From Massariosphaeria phaeospora (taxonomy: Eukaryota; Ascomycota; Dothideomycetes; Pleosporales), in NCBI GenBank assembly GCA_011032825.1, contig JAADJZ010000014.1, positions 1 to 64,000 of the forward strand: DNA of 64,000 nt. The letters are read 5' to 3'. Positions 53,507 to 63,061 of the stretch are shown in pieces. The notes under the pieces are model-generated. The model was not told the DNA's origin, did no database searches, and was given only the letters and a program-made list of their open reading frames with translations. Numbering within the stretch: position 1 is the first letter of the stretch; the number at the start of each line of letters is the position of its first letter. The translations under genes and the position numbers were made by a program.

Positions 53507-54574
53507 ATGTCTGAATCCGACCGATCGTCACCTTCACTGGAATGCCCGTCGTTCGATTCTCTCCGAGAAAAGCTGGCTGAGTTGAGCGGTACGCAAATAT
53601 TAAAAGCAGCCCTCGAAACGACAGGTGCCGTACTGACTGCAGCATCCGTTCGTACCTCTAGAACAGACCCCAACCGCATCACTGAAATTGCGCTGGCTAC
53701 ACTCAATCCCAGTGATATTCGCGACATGGACCCCGGTGTTAGGGGTGAGAATTGGCTCAAGGAGATCATGTCTTACCACTTGCTCCTCATCGAAAACGCT
53801 CATCTCCTCGACGAGTCCCAGACGTCGAGCGACTTCTCCTTCGGCAAGACCCGCTGGGTGACCATGCGCCAGGCAGAGCGGTACCTCGAAGAAGTCTTCC
53901 TGGTCGACAACCTAGAGACGCCAGGTGAGTACCACCCCGTCATTCTAATCCCATACGGCAGTGCCGCACAGATCCACCAGACGACCAGCATCCTAGCCAC
54001 CGAGCTCGAATGTTTCGGCACCCACGTCGCGACCGTAAAACCCTCCGACGTCTCTTCCGACACCATCTTCCGCATGGTCTTCCCCAACGGCAACTACACC
54101 GACACGACCCGCCAATCCCACGCGCTAGAGCTAAGCACGCACTTCGCCAACGCGCTCCACACATTCGGCAGTAACAGCGCCAACCACGCGACAATCACAC
54201 TGCGCAACTGCATCATCCTCGCCCTCCTCTCCAAGCAGCTCGCCTGGACATCACACCAACTACAAGCCCTCCCAGCCGAGCTCAGCCGCACCCTCGTGCG
54301 CGTTCAGCGCGCCGTGGAAGACTTCGAGCCCGCGTTTGGCTTTGCGAAGTTCTGCGCGCGCTGCGAGAGCCACAAGCATGATCGTGCGGAGTGCAAGGCC
54401 AAAGTTCAGTGTTTGCGGTGCAAGCGCGCGGGTGCGAGTGCGGAGGTGTTCGAGAGCCATTCGCATGCGCGGTGCGAGCTCGTGGACTCCGAAGAGTGGA
54501 CTGCGAGGGGCGAGGTTAGTGGGAATGTGAAGGGGTGGTTGAATACGGGGGAGTATGGGGGGCGGAGCTCGTAG
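53507..54574 (+). CDS. Gfd2/YDR514C-like DEDDh exonuclease paralogue, catalytic residues lost, CCHC knuckle kept
   Basis: 355 aa from ATG 53507 (an in-frame ATG 26 codons upstream lies too close to the TATA box). The fold landmarks align with the intact paralogue at 55638: ITEIALATLNPSD, YHLLLIENAHLLD, FGKTRWVTMRQAERYLEEVF, HPVILIPYG. However, the Exo I Asp-x-Glu is replaced by TAASVRT, the Exo II Asp by a Gly-Ser-Ala-Ala stretch, and the Exo III HTAGNDTAY motif by SNSANHATITLRN. The C-terminal zinc knuckle (FCARCESHKHDRAEC, CX2CX4HX4C) and a further Cys/His array are kept. The frame is fully open, so this is probably an expressed pseudo-enzyme that may still bind nucleic acid. Confidence 0.7.
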   Translation: MSESDRSSPSLECPSFDSLREKLAELSGTQILKAALETTGAVLTAASVRTSRTDPNRITEIALATLNPSDIRDMDPGVRGENWLKEIMSYHLLLIENAHLLDESQTSSDFSFGKTRWVTMRQAERYLEEVFLVDNLETPGEYHPVILIPYGSAAQIHQTTSILATELECFGTHVATVKPSDVSSDTIFRMVFPNGNYTDTTRQSHALELSTHFANALHTFGSNSANHATITLRNCIILALLSKQLAWTSHQLQALPAELSRTLVRVQRAVEDFEPAFGFAKFCARCESHKHDRAECKAKVQCLRCKRAGASAEVFESHSHARCELVDSEEWTARGEVSGNVKGWLNTGEYGGRSS

Positions 54575-55637
54575 ATGGGCGGTTAGCATGGCCAACCTAA
54601 CTTACCTCCGGAACCTGTAACCTCATAATGGTACCATTCCTGGTGTTTCGCTAGAAACGATAATTGTATTGATATTGATATGAAAACTGAGCAGTAAACT
54701 GTATTGAAGTGGTGATGTATAATTAATTCTGTGGGGTCCGGTTGTGAGTAATGAGGCACCTGGAAGCGGCGGAACATGCTCTAGTCCACGAGTGCGGATG
54801 TTAAGTTTCTTAGTCTCGAAAGCAAGCATGAAGTTCGTACTCAGTTATTAAGGTGGAACATGTAATCTCTAATTCACCGGCAAGGGGGGCGTCACGTGAA
54901 GCCGGCTGTAGTAATCTTAGCAAATATCTCCCTTTTGCGCCCACTGCGCTCATTGCCTGCTCTAGGGTAGAATACAGAGCTTTTATACGTATACTTGGGA
55001 TCATTCGGTTGAGTCCTGTTCGCGATCCATTGGACACGCATTAACAATTCGATAAAATTTAAAAGGATGAAGCGTTTCCGCGAGCTTGTTGAAATGTGTC
55101 TAATCTGACTTCCTTGTCAGCTAGGTGGCTAACTTGGTTTTGGGGGCTGAGTGGTTCGTTGTGTGTAGCGCACTGTCAGAACCATGGTTTTGTCAAGATG
55201 AGCGAAAATTCTCAACATACCTGCAGAACAACGGTTCAAGGATCGGGGTACCGTGTTCCTAAGAATTTTTCTCGAAAATAAAAATTGCTTATAAGATCCT
55301 ATTCTCCTCATCTCTTCACACACGCGCGCACACACTCACACAGGGAAAGAGAGGAAACACACAACTATCGACACTTACACAATCTAATAAACTCCCTGGA
55401 TATTGATCTTTCAATAGTTGAAAGGCTTATTCAGTATCTCAACGTTCCAGCATGGAAAGACCCCACATTGTTCAAGAACAATGCATGCGTTGGGAAGAAT
55501 GGTATTTGCACACTGCCCCCTGGGTTTCTTCCCCATTGGAGTATTTATATCCGGATAACTGCACTGATCAACTCGAACACACAAACAACCAGACTCAAGA
55601 CCAAACTGAAAGACAAACAAACGAGCCCTCAAACACC
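54575..55637. other. Intergenic 1.06 kb
   Basis: No gene. A GTATTTATAT TATA box sits at 55541-55550. Confidence 0.45.
55541..55550 (+). promoter_or_regulatory. TATA box of the intact exonuclease paralogue
   Basis: TATTTATATCC about 90 bp upstream of ATG 55638. It lies inside the longer open frame from ATG 55452, which makes the downstream ATG the likely start. Confidence 0.45.
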
Positions 55638-56591
55638 ATGACTTCAACCAACATGTCGCCTATGGAGGAGCTCCGCCGGTTCCTTGCAACCCAGAGCCAG
55701 ACCGAGATCCTTCGTCTTGCTCTTGGGGTCCCGAACCCGGATGCTCCTGAGCTGGCTAAGCACCTCATAGTCAACACAATTGACTGTGAATCCTTTGTAC
55801 ACGACCACACTCGTGTTACCGAAGTCGGCTTAGTAAGCTTCTCGGGCAACGATACGCGCCCCTTGATCTCTAGGCCTACCGCACATGCTGAGAACATTCT
55901 CCAGCAGTGCTACTTTTATCACTTCCGAATTCTGGCCAACGCGCACTGCGTGAACCGGACCTTCTGCAAAGGTGAGCCAGAGAACAACCACTTCGGTCAC
56001 ACCCGGTTTGTCACGGAGTCACAGTTGAAGGACGTGCTTGATGACGCTTTCGGTTGGCCAATCGATCCAGCGAAGCCCGAGCTTGGTTTCTGTCCTGTGG
56101 TGTTTCTTGGACATGCCATCAGCAACGATCTTTCTATGCTGAACCGAGCTGTAGGTTTCAATTCCTCTTCACTCGGCACCGTTGTGGCCACAATCGACAC
56201 GCAGGACATCGCCAATGAAAACGGTATCCGCGGCGCTGGAGACAATATCGGGCTCACTTCGCTCGCGGCTCGGTTTGGCTTTGCGACTCGGGATGCACAC
56301 ACTGCGGGCAACGATACCGCATACACGCTAATTGCGGCGGTGCAGATGGCGCTGCAAGATAAACTGCCTGAGGGTGTTAAGTCAATGCAGAAAGTAATCC
56401 ATGACCTCGCCGACTACAGTCAAATGTCTTCTTCGTCCGACTTCGGTATCGCAAATTTCTGCACGCGGTGCGGACAGTATGGAGACCATCGGCGCCCGGA
56501 GTGCCGTGAGCGAGTCCGTTGCGCGAAGTGCGCGACGGCGGGGCGTGGAAAAGCGATCAGGACGCACACAACCGCAATGTGCTCGCGTTGA
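55638..56591 (+). CDS. Gfd2/YDR514C-like DEDDh exonuclease with CCHC zinc knuckle (intact)
   Basis: 317 aa from ATG 55638 (frame open to ATG 55452). RNase H-fold exonuclease motifs: Exo I Asp49-x-Glu51 in NTIDCESF, the VTEVGLVSF strand, YHFRILANAH, FGHTRFVT, Exo II FLGHAISNDLSML with Asp164, TIDTQD, and Exo III DAHTAGNDTAYTL with His221 and Asp226. All four acids and the His of the DEDDh class are present. A knuckle-like tail follows (Cys275, Cys278, His284, Cys289, one residue wider than the canonical CX2CX4HX4C) and then a second C-x2-C...H...C array (RCAKCATAGRG ... MCSR). Family members are 3'-5' exonuclease-like proteins related to yeast Gfd2; the RNA or DNA substrate is not established. 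One exon. Confidence 0.75.
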   Translation: MTSTNMSPMEELRRFLATQSQTEILRLALGVPNPDAPELAKHLIVNTIDCESFVHDHTRVTEVGLVSFSGNDTRPLISRPTAHAENILQQCYFYHFRILANAHCVNRTFCKGEPENNHFGHTRFVTESQLKDVLDDAFGWPIDPAKPELGFCPVVFLGHAISNDLSMLNRAVGFNSSSLGTVVATIDTQDIANENGIRGAGDNIGLTSLAARFGFATRDAHTAGNDTAYTLIAAVQMALQDKLPEGVKSMQKVIHDLADYSQMSSSSDFGIANFCTRCGQYGDHRRPECRERVRCAKCATAGRGKAIRTHTTAMCSR

Positions 56592-57510
56592 GAGGTCCAT
56601 TTGGTTTTCGAATTCTGTGAAGATTGACCACAGAACCTTGTTATGATAGAAATAATATTGAGACAAAATGTTGGGTATATATTTGAGTGAACGTGAATGG
56701 ATGATGTATACATGCGCAGCGTAGACGAGAAAGAAGAAGTGAAGAAGTGACGAAGACTTAGATGTACCTCGTAGATATCGAACTCATAGTTTCGCATTAT
56801 CAGACAAACTTTAGTTCAATAGTTTGCTCTAGCAAACAAAGACTACTTGTTATGCACTAGATCCAAACAACCATTGTTGCGAAAGCTACTGAACCCTCTC
56901 AAATCAGGTTATGAGCATGATTTGTTTGCGCGTACCTTGGCCAAACCTTCATTCATATTATTATTAGCGTTGAGACGAATGCAATTGCCGAAGAAAGGAT
57001 CTAGTAAGCTCAATGCAATGGCTTAGCAATACAAAACAAAATAACAGTGTCTGCTGATAGATATCACGTGCATTGTTCATTTGGAATGTTAGAGAGCTAA
57101 TCGTCCATTCTCATTTCTCCTCCTGTTGCGGAATGTTCTCTCAGTCAAATAACAGCCAGAGAATTCTAGGGTAGATGCATATGCATAACATCCAAGAAAC
57201 TCTCCCCTATAACGTAATTCTTGTTCGTAAGTCGACCTCACAACGCTTCTTTGTTGAGGGACTAATAAGGAGGGGATATCATGGCACAGAAGTATAAGCC
57301 AGACGTCTACATGTACTGCTGACATTCTTCTATATCCCTGTCGTTGTTGTGGCTGTCGCTCCGCACCGATACTCAATTAGGTATAGTTCCGGAAGACAAT
57401 GGGGGCGTACCTCACCGCTTCTCCGGCGCGTAACGTCTCCTCTTTTCTACCAACAGTTCGCGTTGCTCATTGTGTATATTACTACCTGGTCTTCTCTCAA
57501 CTGCACCCTC
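56592..57510. other. Intergenic 919 bp
   Basis: AT-rich, no supported gene; promoter of the F-box gene at its end. Confidence 0.4.
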
Positions 57511-59237
57511 ATGGCTGAGTTGACATCTTTACCCAACGAGCTCCTCGATCGCATCGTCTCCTATGTTCACGTCAAGGCCGATCTCGCCAATCTTCGGCTC
57601 GTAAGCCCGGCATTGAAAGCTGTCACTACCAGCTTCTATTTTGCGACTGTGCCACTATATGCGCATTGGAGAGCTATAGAAAATTATGATCACGATGATC
57701 ACGATGACGAGCACGAGGAAGATGCTGTGGAAATCGCTCCACACATGCGAACACCAAATAACGTCAACTACAATGCGGACGCCTTCAAAAGTATACTCGA
57801 TTGTGAGGCCTTGAACAAGTTGGTGAAAAAAGTCGATGTTTATACATGCAATCCAGACTGTGTAGGTTCCTGTTACTCGTCCTCGTGCCTTGCTTTCCAA
57901 GGTTGCTGATTGCTATAAAAGGACAACGTACCCACTTGGTACAGTGGCCTGCGTGATCATTCAATTGATGGCTATAGTCCAAACGATGAGATGGCTGACA
58001 TCTGGCGGGATTGTTTCAACCGCCTCCCCGAACTGCAGAACCTGCGTAGTGTTGCTCTCATCTTCGACCGCCATGGCGGAACCAGTCGCTACGATAATCT
58101 GAGTTATGATGAGGACATCTTACATGGTATCGGGGCGCGATCAAACTGGCAAACTTTACTGTTCGGATTAATAGGACTTAAAATCGAGAACCTCTCGGTA
58201 AGGCACAATCAGGAATGTGCCCCCGAGAGTGACGAAGATCGAAAGCGGATCAACCGCGAAAGTGATGAAGTCAGGGCTTCGCGCAACCGATTTCTAAGTG
58301 GACTCCATTCCTTGAGAATGAGCCTCGTCCATGAGCAGAGTCTAGGTGAAAATGGCACTACCCTCAAGGTTACTTCACCACCATTCAGACGCGAATACAA
58401 GAGCTCACTGTTCTATAGGAAGGCGATTGTCTTACGTGTTTCCAGATCTTTCCAACCAATTGGCTCAAACCTACTGCACAAAACCTCAAGCACCTCACAC
58501 TATACGCCGATCTACCTTTTGGTTTTTTCCCGAAGCTTGAGTTACGCGATATCCACTTCCCTCAGCTGCGCACTCTCGCACTAGGTCAATATGTGATCTC
58601 CCATGATTGGCAGGTTGACTGGATTATCTCGCATCATGCCACACTATATGAACTCTACCTGGATCACTGCTCCATCCTGTTCCAGATTGGGCACTCTAGC
58701 AAGGCCGGGCTAAATGAGGAAGGCTACTTCCATGACGATAAAAAAAGCGCGTGCACTTCTACGCATGACGGGCTTTGGCAGGAGAGCGTATGGTACTCTC
58801 TTGACCCTACCGATGATGGTTGGTCGCAAAGCACAAAGGAAGAGATTTACAACGCCGTTACCTTTGCGTCGTTCGGAACCCGATGGCACGACGTCTTCGA
58901 TCGATTCTCTCGCTCCCTCCCACGTCTGCGCACATTTCGGTTCGGGTCCTCGGATCAATGGAAGTTCGACACGGATAATCGGTTTGAGGATAGCGAACCC
59001 GGGTTGCCGATCATGCCCTGGGAGTCAGAATCATACATCAAAAACGAAATGTTCGAGGCGCGATATCTGCACTATAATGACTGGGATGAGGAATATGGGG
59101 TGGAGTGGGGTGAAGGCGAGGACAGCGTGATTGATTTCGAGGACAAGAGGTGGACTGCCGGCATGGAGGAGCCGCCCGCTTGTGAGGAGGAAGACGAAAA
59201 AGCTCTGATAGCGCTGTTGCGCGGGTTGAAGACATGA
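57511..59237 (+). CDS. F-box protein
   Basis: Exons 57511-57861, 57922-58368, 58446-59237; 529 aa. The F-box is at residues 1-45 (LTSLPNELLDRIVSYVHVKA, DLANLRLVSPALKAVTTSFY), then an acidic His/Asp run (YDHDDHDDEHEEDA). LRR-like segments follow (LPELQNLRSVALIF, LKHLTLYADLPFG, LELRDIHFPQLRTLALGQ), and YELYLDHCSILFQIG. Intron 1 (57862-57921, 60 nt) is solid. Intron 2 (58369-58445, 77 nt) is chosen because frame 3 must be joined at CAG 58443-58445, but its donor GTTACT is weak, so the exon 2 end is uncertain. Likely SCF substrate adaptor; target unknown. It lies between two copies of the exonuclease family. Confidence 0.7.
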
Positions 59238-60138
59238 GTTCTGATGTATTACCATAAGCGGATTGTTTGGCCCGTACGGAGAAAGAAAGGCGGAATAGCA
59301 GATCGACTGTATTGTTCGGTGAGGTCGTTTGCTATGGTCTTAGACAAGCTTGGGCAATGATCAAACCACCTTATCAGCTTGCTTGAGCCGCTTGCTTTGT
59401 TGTTTATTCGAATAAGCAAGCTGGTCTCATCTCTTTGTAGCCCGGACCACTCCAAGCGCAAACTCCGGATTGCTTACACTTCATATTTAACTGGTGTTCC
59501 TCCGCACCCCTTGCCTGTTTTTTTTAGTAACCCCGACAGATATACGAACGCCTTTTGCAGCCCTTGTGATTGGCTTTGCTTATGTAACGAGTGCTGCGTG
59601 CCTCGCGTTTTCGCGAGCCGAGCAGTCAGAACTATGGTTCGTCGAGACCCATCCCACGAGGACACGTCTATGGAGGCGCATAGACGATGATAATTCTCTT
59701 TTTTCAGCACTTTTTGCGCGTTGAGCTTTTTCTCGTCTTTCGACCCTCTTATGTCCTTCTTCCTCATGCTCTTTCGCATGAGAACCGGCCGACATTGCAT
59801 GTCACGATATTGCACAATGAACGGAAGTTAGGCCCTACTTATATGTTCTGGATCTCAACAAAGAAACTCGTTGCCTGGGGAGCCAGTCACAGCAGTTGTG
59901 GTCGCCTTTTCCTAGTTGGCGCTACGAAACGACACAACGCCCTCAGTACGACTCACTATACAACCACCTGGCTTGAGTATATAACCCTTCAACTACCGCA
60001 TCTCTACTCTTAACTTCTAGTATAAACAACCCAACGCGGTCTCTTTCTCTCTCTCCAGCCTAAAACACTATCATAAGCGGAGACCAAATTGCATATCAGA
60101 GCATTTACACACGCGATCAAGATACTAGACACTTAAAA
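59238..60138. other. Intergenic 901 bp
   Basis: No gene. A TATATAA box at 59978-59984 lies about 155 bp upstream of the broken exonuclease copy. Confidence 0.4.
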
Positions 60139-61217
60139 ATGTCTAATTCTCGAGTATCCTTTGGCAGCTCGGATTTCTCCTGTGGGTTAACACTCTTTTC
60201 AACCAGCTTACCCTCTCCTCCGCTCTCTCCGCTCCGGCAGCTCGAGACCTTCTTGGGAAACCAAGCCGAATCTTCCGTCTGGAACTACTGCCTTGGAATC
60301 CAAGATCTTGCCAACGCTCCTGCTCTCATAGACGACACCATCGTAGTTGCCTACGACACGGAGATGTGGACGGGCGATTCGTCTCGCATGCTTGAAATTG
60401 GTCTCAGCACGTTCTCCATCCGCGACATGCGGAGCCTGATCAACCGCGGCGTCTACGGCAAAGAGCTCATGAAGTGCGTATACTACTACTACTTCCGCAT
60501 TATCAACAACGCCTACCTGCTTAACACGCGCTAGGCTGCGGGCAACCCTAACACTAACCGCTACGGCAAAACGCGCCTCGTAACACCCGTCGAAGCTAAA
60601 TCTGCACTGGCAGAGTGTTTCGGGTGGGCTTCTTCGGCCACGCTCTGCAGAACGACCTGCGCAACCTGCGGGATACGCTCGGCTTCGACGTCTACGGACT
60701 CGGCACTGTCGTTAAAACCGTCGATACCCAGCACCTGGCCCGCGACTACGGGGTCTGGCCGCAGTACAATAACAATTCGATCGGCCACGAGCGCTTGGTG
60801 GGAATGGTGGGCTTTGCGTACCGCGATGCGCACACAGCCTGTAATGACATCGGCATGAGCATCAACGCGGGCATACTCATGGCGCTGCGCAAACCGGAGG
60901 ACGACGGTGACGTCAACTCGTCGGCAACTGTTCAGGAAGTCATCGACGACGTGGAGAAAGAGAGCCAGAAGTACTCACACTCCCATCACGGCGTGGAGGC
61001 CTTCTGCTTGCGGTGCGGGCAGCCGGGTCATTTTCGAGAGGACTGTAACCCTCGGAAAGTCAAGGTCCGGTGCGCGCACTGTGTCGAGGCGGGGCGAGAT
61101 CGTGCGTCGTACTCGCACGTTAGTGAGTTCTGCATCTCTCACGCGGTTCAGCAGTCAAAGGAGCGTCAGCAGCAAGCTCGGGCGGATAAGATGGAAGACT
61201 GGGACAGCATGTACTAG
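60139..61217 (+). pseudogene. Gfd2-like DEDDh exonuclease + CCHC knuckle, broken copy
   Basis: Frame from ATG 60139 carries an intact Exo I (VVAYDTEMW, Asp73/Glu75), LEIGLSTFSIRD and YYYFRIINNAYLLNTR, then stops at TAG 60532-60534. The same frame continues with family sequence (NRYGKTRLVTPVEAKSALAE) to CFGW near 60625, where a deletion joins it out of frame to FFGHALQNDLRNLR (Exo II). The segment that in the paralogue separates FGW from the Exo II strand (about 14-15 residues) is missing. The remaining frame (to 61217) keeps DTQHLARDYG, DAHTACNDIGMS (Exo III) and a perfect knuckle FCLRCGQPGHFREDC. So the catalytic residues survive but the gene has two lesions. Confidence 0.8.
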
Positions 61218-61859
61218 CATGTGGAGTTCCTCCTTCGGTCCGTATGATGAAACGTCTAGTCTCAAGTATTGAGACCGTTGACTCTTTCATATAAAAATAC
61301 ACTAGTTCCTTCTAGTCTACTCTCTAGTCTACTCTTCTTTTGTTGTTCTCTACACTGAAATTTCTAATCATTTTGCTATCTTAGTTCTCCAATGACTAAC
61401 AGCATTTCTAATCATTTTGCTATCTTAGTTCTCCAATAACTAACAGCGAACTGCTATTTTAACTACTTTTCGTCATCTAACTAAACTATTCCAACTACTC
61501 AACCCCGCACTAGACCCGCTTTGAAATATCTAACCCCCTTTGATATTACTTCTTAAATATTCCATCAAAACCAACGCACCTATTCACGTTCCCAGTTTCG
61601 TCCCAGTCTCCCAGACGCATCATCCAGTGAAAAGCCCCCTGCCACATAGTTCACCAACGGCCACACTGTTCCCGCCCAAACCCCCGCCAGCGAAGTATTT
61701 GAACCCCCTAATATTCTGCCCAGATCCACAACACACCCTCTGCACCCCACCCACAACCCACACCCAAAGCCTACTTTGACCAACACAGCTCAACGCTTTT
61801 GCCCTCCCGCGTTCAACGCAAACACTTCACTGAGGTGCTTTGACCCGATTCTCGCAGAC
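61218..61859. other. Intergenic 642 bp with 44-bp tandem repeat
   Basis: Contains TCTAGTCTACTC repeats (61300-61335) and the 44-bp duplication at 61360-61447, then C-rich leader before ATG 61860. Confidence 0.5.
61360..61447. repeat. 44-bp tandem repeat, two copies
   Basis: 61360-61403 and 61404-61447 differ at one position (AATGACTAAC against AATAACTAAC), so the duplication is recent. Confidence 0.95.
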
Positions 61860-62642
61860 ATGTCGGTACCTGCAATCGGGGAGAATGGTGTTATCGAGGA
61901 CTATGAACGCTTAGCATTCATCACCGGCCAACCCCTAAACACTCAGACCCGCTGGAAGAAACGAGCAGGCCCTACCGCTCCTCCAAAAGCTCCGCCAACC
62001 CCTGACACCACCACCACTAAAGCCACCGCCGATGCCGCGACCACACCCAAAGCTGCCCTCCCTATCTTCCGCACCCGCAACCGCACCCGCAGCACGCGCA
62101 CCGACTCCTTCTCCGCGCCCCTAACCCGCACCCGCAACACCAAGCTAGCCAACGCGCTCCCTCCCCCACCACCCCCATCTCCTCCCCTCCTCCCCACAGC
62201 CCTTTCCCTCTCCCGCACCCACAAAACCACTATGCACGCCCTGCGCATGGCCATCGTAGACATCTACATCGCAGGCCGCGACGCCTATGCCGCGAACTTA
62301 TACGGGCGGACCGGCGGCCGCGAGATCGCGGCGCAGAAATGCGAAGCGGCGAAAGTGGCGCACGGCAAGGCAATACTGTACGATATTGTAAGGGCGGCGA
62401 AGGCGGCGCATATGAAGTTGGAGGGGGCGGTGGAGAAGCTGCGGGAGGGGTTGGGTGGGGAGGAGGAGGGTGAGGCTGAGGTGGGGGGTAAGGAGATGTG
62501 TGGGGAGGAGGTGTGTGTGATGCTTGAGAAGCAGTTGGAGTTTTCGAGGGGCGTGTTTGAGAGGGTGGCGTGGGCGGATGAGTGGTTGGGAGGGGATGCG
62601 GTGCTTGATGGGGTGCGTGTTGATTGGGAGAAGGACGCTTGA
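61860..62642 (+). CDS. Hypothetical protein, Pro/Thr-rich N-terminus and helical C-terminus
   Basis: 260 aa from ATG 61860 (MSVPAIGENGVIEDYERLAF); the frame upstream has no ATG. Residues about 40-130 are low complexity (Thr/Pro/Ala, Arg-Thr repeats such as RTRNRTRSTRT and a run of prolines). From about 140 the sequence is helical and charged (MHALRMAIVDIYIAGRDAYA, EAAKVAHGKAILYDIVRAAK) with an acidic Glu/Gly loop and ends FERVAWADEWLGG. No domain recognised. Codon use and frame length favour a real gene. Confidence 0.55.
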   Translation: MSVPAIGENGVIEDYERLAFITGQPLNTQTRWKKRAGPTAPPKAPPTPDTTTTKATADAATTPKAALPIFRTRNRTRSTRTDSFSAPLTRTRNTKLANALPPPPPPSPPLLPTALSLSRTHKTTMHALRMAIVDIYIAGRDAYAANLYGRTGGREIAAQKCEAAKVAHGKAILYDIVRAAKAAHMKLEGAVEKLREGLGGEEEGEAEVGGKEMCGEEVCVMLEKQLEFSRGVFERVAWADEWLGGDAVLDGVRVDWEKDA

Positions 62643-63061
62643 GCGAGGAGATGGGGTTTGCGATGATACCAGAGTTGAAGGAGAAGCTGGGTTGCCTGCT
62701 TGAGAGGTTTAGTGTCGTCGGCCATGCTGTGACTAGGCGCGAACCAAAAACAAACTGGTATGATAGCTGTAGATATGCAGGTATGGATGATCGATAGTCT
62801 GTACCAATTAATTGCAAGATTGCTTGCATTTCTCTTCTAGTCTCGATCACCGTCCATGAGAAACCTTTTAGTTCAATACCAGTGTTCCGATATCCTTCTA
62901 CTGACTGCTATAGCATGACTACCAAATTTCCACGTTGTGGAACTTGAATCTTTGGACATGTCGCTTCGAGCTTTGGTTTCCTCGTCACGGATGACTTCCA
63001 CTAGATGACATTGTGCATTGCACCATATTGTGAGACGAGGCAGTACCCTTGGGCACGGCTA
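62643..63061. other. Convergent intergenic 419 bp
   Basis: 3' flanks of two convergent genes; nothing recognised. Confidence 0.4.
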
